DNA from: Calliopum simillimum
Lineage: Eukaryota; Arthropoda; Insecta; Diptera; Lauxaniidae
DNA: 64,000 nt
Direction: 5' to 3'
Assembly: GCA_951812925.1 (NCBI GenBank)
Contig: OX638368.1
Location: forward strand, 83,806,909 to 83,870,908
Shown piece after piece: positions 55,311-64,000 of this stretch. Numbering within the stretch: the stretch's first letter is position 1; each line of letters starts with the position of its first letter. A program made the translations under genes and the position numbers. The notes beneath the pieces are model-generated. The model had not been told where the DNA came from. It saw only the letters and a program-made list of their open reading frames with translations, and did not search any database.

Positions 55311-55550
55311 TGAGGAGTGTTTTTTCTGAAGGGCTTATAACCAAAACGAGGCAAAAGTAATGTCATACACATTATTTGCATAATAATCGATTAGTGGATA
55401 AATCTGATTTTTTTAACTAAACTTAATTAATTTCAAGCCATCAGGTAAACTTTTCATGAAAAAAGAACCCAATTTTATTTATTTATAACAAAGTATCGGG
55501 CAATTAATATTATGATACTAGTTTTGCCTCGTTTTGGTTATAAGCCTCAA
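55311..55550. mobile_element. TGAGGAGTG-family MITE, second copy, right end shortened
   Basis: It matches 42101-42349 from TGAGGAGTGTTTTTT to TTTTGCCTCGTTTTGG and TTATAAGCC, but the last 25 bp or so of the right end are missing. TCAAA stands on both sides of the insertion. It interrupts the right arm of the 52829-56837 element. Confidence 0.75.
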
Positions 55551-55866
55551 ATTTTTTAATTTATTATAAATGAAAGAGGAATAAGTCCATTCAGACCAAA
55601 AAAACTCAACTATTTTATATTACACTTGCAAACATTTTTACAGATTAACAAAATTTTATAAATTTACAGTGGTAAGCACTTAACACCAGCTTAATAACGC
55701 TTGCCAATATTTTTAAATTAATTTAAAAGCAAAACCTTCTGTATAGCAGTAGATGAAAAAATGGACTTATTCCACTTTCAAAAAAATCATTTTTGTAAAA
55801 ATGCTTTTCATAAAAAGTTCTTTTAAGTAATTTATGATGAAATCGAGGTCTAACGAGTCTGTAATT

Positions 55867-56702
55867 ATACCCTACACCCAGGGTATATTCACTTTGTCCT
55901 TCCGTTTGTAACGCAGAGAAGGAGGCGTGGCAGATATAAAAAGTATATATATTCTTGATCAGCGTCACCTCCTGAGTCGATATAGCCATGTCCGTCTGTC
56001 TGGCTGGCTGGCTGGGTGGCTGGGTGGCTGGCTGGCTGTGTGTTGAAATACACTTTTTGGGAAAACTGAGTAAGATAATTCAATGAAATTTGGTACACTG
56101 CCTCCGTCGTCAAAGATAGCTCGGGGGATTGAAAATGAGCGAAATCGGTCAACGGACACGCCTGCCGCCCATACAAAAAATACGCATAAATACTAAGAAT
56201 TGTAAGCGCAAGCTCTGAGAAAAAATGAACGAATTCGGACAAGAGGGCGTGGCACCTCCCATATAAGCAAAAGGTTCAAAACGCTATACTGAAAGCGTTT
56301 TTTGAGATATTCGAACCAAATTCGACTCAGACACTAAAATAAATGAAAGCTCTCGACAAAAATTGGGTGCAATCGGACAAGGGGGCGTGGCACCTCCCAT
56401 ATAAGCAGAAGTTTCAAAATGCTATACTGAAAGAGTTTTTTGAGATAATCCAACCAAACTTCACTCAAATACTAAAGACTATAAATGCACGCTCTAAGCT
56501 AAAACTAGACAAACTCGGACAAGAGGGCGTGCCACCTCCTATATAAGCAAATGCTTCAAAACACTGTACTGAAAACGTTTTTCACTCAGACACTAAAAAC
56601 TATAAATCCAAGCTCTGGACAAAAACTGGGTGAACTCGGACAAGAGAGCGTAGCACCTCCCATATGAGCAAAATTTTAAAAATACTGCAGTGTAGGGTAT
56701 TT
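55867..56702. repeat. Dispersed dipteran repeat with TACCCTACAC ends and tandem units
   Basis: TACCCTACAC and, inverted, GTGTAGGGTA bound it. The left part has AAGTATATATATTCTTGATC, AGCGTCACCTCCTGAGTCG and a (CTGG)n-like run, wording common in fly dispersed repeats. The right part has four tandem units of 120-143 bp around GGGCGTGGCACCTCCCATAT at 56245, 56382, 56525 and 56646. Confidence 0.7.
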
Positions 56703-57892
56703 AATGTTTGGGCAGGCCAAATTTTACACCCTTACTAGTTTTCAATATAAAAAGAGGGCATATATAGCTAGCTATAGCTACCATAAACTCAATTTTTCCG
56801 AAATCGGACTTATTCCACTTTCAAATAAACCCATTCATAAGATCCTTACATCTGAGGTGTTCAGCAAACTTAAGCAGGATATTGCGGGGAATATTTCTGT
56901 ATAAATACTCTAAAATAACCCTGTTTAACCCCCACATGTGACTAATTTTTGCCCTTTTCTTAAAAAGGTACAAAAATGACACCTAAAACAGGGGAATATT
57001 GAGTCAGTATGTACTACAGAAATATTTGCTATAAAATTTCACTACTAGTTTCTAAACACGTAAAGGTGGAAATTTAAGCCCGAAACCAAAATATCGTTGA
57101 AATCAATTAGGACTTTTCACATTGCATATTAATTATATCCCTGACGCGCTTACCTTAAGTTTTAAGAATTTTTCGTTTTTGGTAACTCTTAGTGAAATTT
57201 TTTGTAGGATATTTTTGCAAAATTCTTTAACCCATTTCGGCCCAGTTTTAGAAAAAGGGGTCGAAAAGACCCATAAAAACAGGATATAATAGGTTAATGT
57301 GTTCTAGGAAAATGATCCTTGTGTGATTTCGTTATGATCTTGTGAGTACGAGTTTTGTCCAAAATGTAGTTTTGAATTTTACAGTGGGTTGAAATTTGGA
57401 AAAAAAAGATTGTTACAAATACTTACTGATTTTAACGATTTTTTTTGCTTTCGGGATGAATTTTTAATTTTTTAGTGTTCAGCAACTAGTATTGAAATTG
57501 TATAGCAAATATTTCAGTAGTACATACTGACTCAATATTCCCCTGTTTTAGGTGTCATTTTTGTACCTTTTTAAGAAAAGGGCAAAAATTACCCACATGT
57601 GGGGGTTGTACAGAATTAAAATTTTCAACAAAAATATTCCCCGCAATATTGCATAAGTTTGCTGAACACATGATACACCTCAGATGTAAGGATCATATCG
57701 TTAAATTCATCGATTTAACACAAGAATGCGGTATTTTTGTTTTTTCATGTACAGTGGGTAAAAAACTTCAAAAATCGATTAAAAAAAAATGTGACGTGCT
57801 GGACAAAAAACACGAGACACGGGTATTGTTTTTAACGTCTACTTAAAGAATTTTTAGGATTTCCTTATGTGTATTTCTTTTGTCTAACAGTG

Positions 57893-57922
57893 TTATTAAA
57901 GGCTGTTGTACAAAATACTAAA
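57893..57922 (+). pseudogene. Tail of the split Tc1-like transposase
   Basis: Directly after the right CACTG end the sequence reads TTATTAAAGGC..., giving IKGCCTKY and a stop. This joins logically to RCKAA at 52643 across the insertion. Confidence 0.55.
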
Positions 57923-58024
57923 GAAAAAGAAATTTTTCATCTATGCATTCCTAATGTGCTTGTGTTTTGTCGCGTCAATTTTTTAGTGCTTTCTATTCAA
58001 GATGACATTTTTTTTTAGATGAAT
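57923..58024. other. Probable 3' end of the second Tc1-like element
   Basis: Short AT-rich stretch after the transposase stop. No clear terminal repeat was read. Confidence 0.3.
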
Positions 58025-58762
58025 TGAAGAGTGGTTTTTCAAAAGGGCATAAAACCAATACCGACCTCAGCGTTGCCATCAACTCAAAAGGGAGAGTGTC
58101 ACAGCGATTCAAAAAAGGTGTCATATAACACCCTCTGATTGTACAAATTGGTGTCATATAACACCCATCATTTTTGTATATTATATTTAATCCTATAGGA
58201 GTTTTAACTATTGTTTGTATGTAGTCTTAGTTTTTATCGTCGTATCGTCTCCAAATTAAGGTTCTGGAAACACAAGTATTAAAGCGTCAAGGATTGTTTA
58301 ACAATTTTAATTTATTTAATGAAAACATAAACAAACTTCAAAAACAAATACATAAATTAGTATGTTAAGAAATTTATAAAAACATATGGGCAAATCCGAA
58401 AAAAGGTCAACCAAGAGAAAAATTTTAAAGTTGCTTCTTCTTCTTTTGTTAATTTATTGAATAATAGGCCATATATATACTCTTAAAAATATCAACAGAA
58501 AAATTGTATCCGGCAATCGCTAGTATGAAAATCAGTCCTAAAACTTCCTCTACCTAGCAGTTTTTTTTATTTTTATTTTTTTTTTTCGAAATATACGTGT
58601 TGTTCGGCTGTTCATAATATAGCTCAAAACAACCATTGTGTGCTCCATTCTTTGATTTACTTTTTTCGCATCAATTTTTCACAATTTGATAAAAGAAAAA
58701 CTTTGGACGCTCAACAGGAAGATAATAAATAATGCTAAGAAAATAAAGTCTATTTTTTGTAA

Positions 58763-61236
58763 CGTTCGCAACAGAAAAAAAGGTTTTATAAATATATAGG
58801 AATAAAGTATAAATTTTTTTTAGAACCTTCTAGCATTTTAAACAAAGCTGATGCTGCGCTTTAAGCTTAGAAAAAAAAATTTTTAAATTATGACGAAGTA
58901 CTAAGTTTTTTTAATATAAACTTGTGTAACGTTCGCAACGGAAAATTAAAATTAATGAAATTATTTAAAAGCTATTGTAAGAATAAAATAGATAAATCTT
59001 GGATCCTCCACGGTACAATACTGTATACTTTTATACCAAGGGTTGTTAGATTCCTTCTTTGTTCCGAATTTTCTAAAAATTGTTGCAATTGTGCAGCCGT
59101 GACAGCAGATTTTGCCGCTAGAGGCATGGCACCGCCTACGAAAAAACAACAAAATTTTTAAAACGCTTCCTAAGGTAATTTCTCCATTTCAATTTTCCTA
59201 ATAACACAGTCCTGCGTTTTTAAAAAAGTTAAAAAAGTATGAGATCAGAGTAGGTGACTGTTATAGATTTTTGCTCGCTGAATCCGAATATGACCTCCGA
59301 TTTGCACCACCACGTCTGAGATCCGACTTATCCTTGATTTAAAATGCAAGAAACGCTATTTTAAGACATATGGCGTACATCCTGAAAGTAGTCTAGTTTA
59401 CTTTTGACAGCGGCATTGAATAGCCCTGAGCTTCTTCTTTAAAGCGTACTTTTAACTTTTCCAATTAGATCATTAGTTTCCGAAATATCATCCGTTAAAG
59501 TAAAAGTATACAAATTGAATATAGTCCTTTAAAGAGATTAGCGATACCTTTACTTCAATCGATGATATCTCGGAAACTAATGATTCAATATAAAAAATGA
59601 AAAGTATGCTTAAAAGAAGAAGCTCAGTGTTATTCAATGCCACTTTTAAAAGTGAACTAGACTACTTTCAGGATGTACACTAGACTGATTCAAAAAAATC
59701 GAAGGTTTTCAAAACCTCGATTTTACAATCTAAATGTCTGTGATAGATTTTTGCTCGCTGAATCCGAATATGACCTCCGATTTGCTCCATCACGTCTGAG
59801 ATCCGAGTTATCCTTGATTTAAAGTGCATGAAACGCTATTTTCAGATATATGGTGTACATTAGACAGATTCAAAAAAATCGAAGGTTTTCAAAACCTCGA
59901 TTTTACAATCTAAATGTCTTCATTAAGCCAAAAAATGAAGCCCCAAAAAATTTCAACTCGATCTAAGCATTTTAACTGGTCGCTCAACGAGCATTTTGAT
60001 TTTACATTTGAATAAAATTGAAAAATTCATTGATTTTACCTATTAACTAGTGTAGGTCACTACAAAGAGATCTAAATGTTATGAGACTACGTGCAAAATT
60101 TTATTACCTTTCAGAATCCGGCGTCAGAATTAAGATTGGTGGCTTATTTCGGGAGCTGTGAGCAAATTAGTGTCGAAAAACGTGGTTTTTGCGTAAATCG
60201 TAAATCATATTTACATACAATCAAAATGCTCGTTGAGCGACCAGTTAAAATGCTTAGATCGAGCTGAAATTTTTTGGGGCTTCATTTTTCGGCTTAATGA
60301 AGACATTTAGATTGTAAAATCGAGGTTATGAAAACCTTCGATTTTTTTGAATCAGTCTAATGTACACCATAAATCTGAAAATAGCGTTTCATGCACTTTA
60401 AATCAAGGATAACTCGGATCTCAGACGTGATGGAGCAAATCGGAGGTCATATTCGGATTCAGCGAGCAAAAATCTATCACAGTCACCTACTTACTCTGAT
60501 CTCATACTTTTTTTCATCGTAGGACTGTGTAATAAGTGCAGTGTTTTAGCCATGCATGTGCATTTTACCGCTAGGAGCGTAACAGCACATACTAAAAACC
60601 AAAATTTTTAACATTGTTTGTTGGGGTTCTATCTTCTATTGGAGTTTCATAAAAATCGATTTAGTGGATAAGCCATGACATCGTATTTACCACGTTAGAG
60701 GCAGTCACAAGGAAACATTTTACTGTTGTGTGCCTTGCGCTTCTTTATAACCTCTCCCACAAATAAACCAAGTGAATATATTGTGTTTAAGGTAGTTAAA
60801 AAGGCACTGAACCACTTTGCTTTAGCTAATGTATATACATAATAAAAATTGTAACGTTCGCAGCGTAACGTGCGCAACACATAAAAGCTAAATTTTTGAA
60901 CGAACGAAGGACTCTTTGATTCTTTCAAAAGCAGTTTCGATATGCTCAAATATTCCTCTTTCTTTGGAGGATTTTGCTTTTTTTGTTTATACTGCAAAAT
61001 TTGCTAAAAATTTTGAAAATGTACATCGATCTCCACAACGACTTCTGTTTTTTGTAACGTTCGAACAGCACTTTATGCACGATTATATCGTAACTGATAC
61101 AAGCCAGGAAATATTTTTAAATGCCTTTTGAAAGTACTCTCAAAGGGTAACATACCGCTCCAGGTAAAATTCGAATTTAACGTTCAGAGCGTCTTCGGGA
61201 TTAAAAAATATGCGTACGAATGTAACGTTCGCAACG
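58763..61236. repeat. Reiterated GTAACGTTCGCAAC motif
   Basis: GTAACGTTCGCA or near forms occur at about 58760, 58926, 60851, 61055 and 61222, with the half-form GTAACGTGCGCAAC at about 60866. The motif is rare elsewhere in the window. The copies lie on both sides of the foldback at 59205-60529. They could be subterminal binding sites of an element, or a decayed satellite. Confidence 0.6.
59205..60529. mobile_element. Foldback element, CACAG ends, TAA target duplication
   Basis: CACAGTCCTGCG and, inverted, CACAGTCCTACG form the ends, with TAA outside both (59202-59204, 60530-60532). The arms share AGTATGAGATCAGAGTA, CTCGCTGAATCCGAATATGA and CCTCCGATTTGC. One arm section is duplicated directly inside (59269-59345 and 59747-59830), so three copies of the GAATCCGAATATG block are present. 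Confidence 0.8.
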
Positions 61237-61948
61237 CAGGATTAGCCCATATATAAAAATGGTTTCTACTTATGGCTTTTTTTCAGATCTAGAAACTTTT
61301 ATTCAAAAAGATTTGCAAATAATTTGCGGAAAATTTGTTTTGCATAAAGGTTTATAATAACTTGTTTTGCTCTTTTCTGTTATATGCATCATTAAGAATT
61401 GTTAATCGTCTTAGAAATGAGCTATAAACTAGTTTTGTGTGATTTGTTTTTTTAAATATGACCATTTGAAAATGTTACCATATAAAAAAACATCATATGA
61501 GAACCTACATACGATTTTTAACTTTCATTTATCCTTTTATAGTGGTTATAACTTTTTTAAAGAAAAATCACACATAACTAGTTTCTAGCTCTTTTTGAAG
61601 ACAAAAATTACTTAAGGATGCATTCAATAGAAAAGACCAAAATGATTTCGTAAGTCTTCCATACGAATTCGAAAATCATGTGTTTGAACATTACAAACTT
61701 TTATCAGAATTTAGGAGTATATATATATTCTATCTGAAGTATGTAGCTTTTTTTAAAAAGCTTTTTAAACAGTTCGTTTCAAGGACTGAAAATTTAACAC
61801 TTCAAAATCACAGTTCAATTGAATTTAACGAGCCATTTTCAAAAAACTCGGTTTTCTTATCTTACTTAAATCACATTTATTGTGAAACCTCATTATAAAT
61901 AATAAAAGCTTCATCAGATTCGTCATCTTCACTGTTCCTTTCATTGTA
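60530..61948. other. Interior of the hAT element, no clear gene
   Basis: Apart from GTAACGTTCGCAAC words, only short open frames without recognisable transposase motifs were found. The catalytic part of the hAT transposase is expected here but not visible. Confidence 0.4.
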
Positions 61949-62425
61949 TTATTTCTTACTGCCTACAATAGATAGTTTTTGATCATCAATATCAATCACA
62001 AAATCATGACAGCATTTGTTCAACGACTTCAGCCATGATTTGATTTGAATTAAAGCATTTAATAACGGCAGGCCCATTCGGTTTCGGATTTTTGTCTTAA
62101 TTAGGTTCATGATGCTAAAAACTTGTTCCACCTCAGCATTAGGAAAGGGAAGAACCAAAAATCTCATGGCAAAGGTTCCTATATCTTCAAATGGGTTATC
62201 ATTTTCAGCGTCTTCATATGCTAATACTTCACTCCAACATTCTATGGAATTTTTATTATGTTTCCATTTGACCAGGTACAAGTTATTAAGTTGATTTAAA
62301 ATCTGCATCTTTTTTTTTTGATAAGCAACTGCTAAAACTGCAATGGCAAAAACGGCAACGGTTAACAAAATTTTATCGTAATCTGATTTTGACATTTCAT
62401 AAGTGCTCACGATGTTGCCACCCAT
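61949..62425 (-). pseudogene. hAT transposase, C-terminal dimerisation part only
   Basis: 158 codons. The C-terminal half has MRFLVLPFPNAEVEQVFSIM, NLIKTKIRNRMGLPLLNALI and QIKSWL, the hAT dimerisation domain. The first 35 residues, including TVAVFAIAVLAVAYQ, are not transposase-like and start inside the terminal region of the element. The BED finger and RNase-H-like catalytic core are missing, so the copy is an internal-deletion derivative. Confidence 0.8.
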
Positions 62426-62888
62426 ATTTTTTTAGATGTACTTAATTCAATGCGGGAAAGTACTTTTTGGAGATCGAAAGTACTTTTTCAATCAGCCACA
62501 CATACTAAAAAAATAAAATAGCCCAATAGTCCGTGACACCTTGTGGAAAATCGTGGTGTCACAAAAATCTGATATTTTTTCGGTGTCACAGACAAAAACT
62601 AAGTGTCACATGTGACACCGAAAGTGTCACAATGGTAACGCTGACCGACCTCGAGCAAACCTAAGATCATGATCAAAAATCACATTTCGGAACAAAAGGG
62701 CTTATTTCCAAATGTTTTTTACATTTTGCAATTACTACAAATATGTAGGATTAGAATCTTTGGTCAACTCACTATAACACTGGAGACATTAAAAAAAAAA
62801 ATGGCTGTAAACAGCCCCTAAAGGTATTTTTTCATTACTGAAAATTTGTTTAACATTGTTTTACGCCCTTTTGAAAAATCACTCCTCA

Positions 62889-63053
62889 ATAATTATCCTA
62901 CATTTTGAAAATTAAAATTAATTGAAATAAATTAATTCGAAACTACTTTCTGAATTTTAATGGACAAAATGTTAACAAAGTTGATCTCATGCTTATGTTT
63001 TGTCCGACACTGTATCTATATTGAAAAATTTTATTAATAATCTTATATTTCAG
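62889..63053 (+). other. ssh: 3' end of the ssh intron
   Basis: AT-rich sequence leading into the branch/pyrimidine region and TTATATTTCAG at 63043-63053. No mobile element was recognised in this last part. Confidence 0.6.
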
Positions 63054-63293
63054 GATGGTGAAACTGAAGACGATGAAGGTAGCAAAACTGAGAAAAATTC
63101 TAGTGAATGTTTTTTTGCTGGTAAAGGCACCGCGTTGGTATTAGCACTTAAGGATATACCACATTACACCGAGCGACGGCTGAGTACCGATTCAACAAAG
63201 TCAACAAATAGCACACAAAGCAATAGTTCTGATATACAGCAACACTTACAGTCAATGTTTTATTTGCTAAGGCATGAAGAAACATTAAAAATG
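63054..63293 (+). CDS. ssh: Slingshot (cofilin phosphatase), second coding exon
   Basis: The acceptor TTATATTTCAG precedes GAT and the donor is AAAATG|GTAATA; 80 codons, phase 0-0. It encodes DGETEDDEGSKTEKN, then SSECFFAGKGTALVLALKDI, RRLSTDSTKSTNSTQSNSSD, and QSMFYLLRHEETLKM, the conserved N-terminal (SSH-N) region of Slingshot just before the expected AVKLES. The acidic/Ser-rich linker is normal for flies. The remaining SSH-N, DEK-like and phosphatase parts lie beyond the window. Confidence 0.9.
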
Positions 63294-64000
63294 GTAATAG
63301 TAGTAATCTAAAAGGGGTATTCCACAAAAGATTAACATTTGAAAAATAGACTTTATTTAAAATTTATTAAACTATCAGACGATATTAATTTCAGCGTTGA
63401 AATTTATAATGAAAAATTTTATTGAATTTTTGACGTTGGGAGAAAATATTTTGAATATTTTTAATTTATTCGGGCATTGCTTATTACAAGATGAAGATAC
63501 ATTGGAATATTTATAACCAAAATATCAATAAAACGTTTTGCTCTGCTTGTCCATTTGGCAGCAATCTTAGCCAAAACTACCCTAAGGTTTTTAAGCGTAC
63601 CGCCGTACGACCTTTAAATGGCAAAAAACCGGTTTTTATTGAATAACTTCTAAACGGTTACTTTAATGTGAACACATATGGATTATTTTTTGTAGATCTT
63701 GTGATTTTCCACAAAATTGATGCTGTTGCTTTTTATCGTATGACTTACCGTTTCAGAGATATCCTTACACCTTGAGTGGCTCCAAAAAAAATTTAATTTG
63801 GTGTTTACAAAATCCAATTATCTTTTGAACAGTTTTTTAATTTTTTTTTTGTACGACTCCTCGTTAAAGAGTATTCGCAATTTTAAAAGTAAAATATTTT
63901 AATATGAACTTATACATAGCATTTACATATAAAAACTGTGCACAACTTTTTAAATTGAGTTATCTCCTAAACTATAAGCTACACAAAAACATTTTTTACA
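63294..64000 (+). other. ssh: Start of the next ssh intron
   Basis: After the donor ATG|GTAATA the sequence is AT-rich non-coding to the end of the window. The next Slingshot residues (AVKLES) are not encoded here. Confidence 0.6.

Larger units (their letters stand above)
52829..56837. mobile_element. Phrase-repeat element, GTGGAATAAGTCC ends, TA target duplication
   Basis: TGAATAGG, then TTTGAAAGTGGAATAAGTCC on the left; the right end mirrors it (GGACTTATTCCACTTTCAAA, then CCATTCA), flanked by TA. The phrases GGAATAAGTCCA and TATGACTTATTCCA recur at about 53027, 53083, 55282, 55578 and 55763 in both orientations. The arms 52860-53090 and 55560-55770 pair. The interior holds three younger insertions. 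Confidence 0.65.
52643..57892. mobile_element. CACTG-ended foldback, copy 2, itself heavily invaded
   Basis: The right end, inverted, reads CACTGTTAGACAA and is followed by TTA. The left end begins at GCAGACAATTTC, its first few bases lost. Without the 4,009-bp insertion it is about 1.24 kb, close to the 1.27 kb of copy 1, and it shares the same arms. Its centre preserves the empty site for the pogo-like element of copy 1. Confidence 0.7.
58068..62643 (-). mobile_element. hAT element, 4.58 kb, with perfect 8-bp target duplication
   Basis: The left end is CAGCGTTGCCATCAAC and the right end, inverted, CAGCGTTACCATTGTGAC. The direct repeat ACCGACCT lies at 58060-58067 and 62644-62651. The transposase remnant is on the minus strand near the right end. 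The interior also holds a CACAG foldback and reiterated GTAACGTTCGCAAC. Confidence 0.85.
58025..62888. mobile_element. TGAGGAGTG-related MITE, split by a hAT element
   Basis: The left part (TGAAGAGTGGTTTTTCAAAA to ACCAAT) and right part (CGAGCAAACC to GAAAAATCACTCCTCA) belong together: about 280 bp once the hAT and its duplication are removed. The right part recurs at 27719-27862. Confidence 0.6.
40128..63053 (+). other. ssh: First coding intron of ssh (22,926 bp)
   Basis: It is bounded by TCG|GTAAGA and TATTTCAG|GAT, phase 0. It contains at least ten separable mobile elements, listed individually, and no convincing host gene. 40128-40857 has no recognised feature. Confidence 0.75.

Noticed and set aside
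55867..56702. Multiple Ala/Ser/Gln-rich ORFs across the CTGG repeat
   Set aside because: They are produced by the simple repeat and overlap in several frames; the region is a dispersed repeat.
60695..60997. A missing catalytic segment of the hAT transposase
   Set aside because: The minus-strand frame is open for 100 codons but shows no DDE, BED or other hAT motif.

Overview
This is AT-rich eukaryotic nuclear DNA, very probably from a higher fly (Diptera, Brachycera). The strongest evidence is a pair of plus-strand exons at 40065-40127 and 63054-63293. Their joined product starts MALVTVQRS and continues into ECFFAGKGTALVLALKDIP, which I recognise as the N-terminus of the cofilin phosphatase Slingshot (ssh). 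Short introns with GTAAGT donors, mariner, Tc1, hAT, pogo-like and BEL elements, and very low gene density suggest a repeat-swollen dipteran genome. The species cannot be told from the sequence.

Host genes. (1) 12311-5382, minus strand: five exons whose phases match at every junction encode a cysteine-rich, EB/EGF-like extracellular protein with a hydrophobic C-terminus; its start and signal peptide lie on exons I could not find. (2) 16597-17479, plus: a linker histone H1 variant of 261 aa interrupted by a 97-bp intron. (3) 29514-29889, plus: a small two-exon gene (104 aa) with a coiled coil, spliced over a 61-bp intron, with no known family. (4) 40065 onward, plus: ssh, whose first coding intron is 22,926 bp and holds more than a third of the window. 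Weaker coding-like stretches lie at 36332-36616, 37209-38396 and 37671-37837.

Nearly everything else is mobile DNA. 2.3-4.0 kb: a foldback with tRNA-like modules. 4.8-11.5 kb: the introns of the EB gene, with a mariner split by a hAT MITE and several MITEs. 12.9-15.4 kb: four foldbacks in a row. 19.2-23.3 kb: a four-level Russian doll of inverted-repeat elements. 23.45-26.7 kb: a hAT transposase tail overlapping a hammerhead-ribozyme-like motif, then a minus-strand BEL element. 30.0-31.9 kb: a 123-bp satellite array joined to a nearly identical 1,343-bp copy of part of that BEL element. 32.9-34.2 and 35.8-36.0 kb: more inverted-repeat elements. Inside the ssh intron: a 2.4-kb foldback with a decayed transposon gene, a 2.2-kb foldback, a Tc1 copy, a rearranged mariner-like copy, a deep nest at 52.3-57.9 kb, and a 4.6-kb hAT with a perfect 8-bp target duplication.

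The most unusual observation is a complete type I hammerhead ribozyme motif at 23497-23451 on the minus strand: both conserved core blocks, three helices and a GUC cleavage site in 47 nt. Two classes of element also stand out. One has CACTG/CACAG ends and TTA/TAA target duplications, and several members share the internal motif GAATCCGAATATG. The other has TA target duplications and ends built from a reiterated short phrase; two of its members keep remnants of a C-terminal zinc finger like those of pogo-type transposases.
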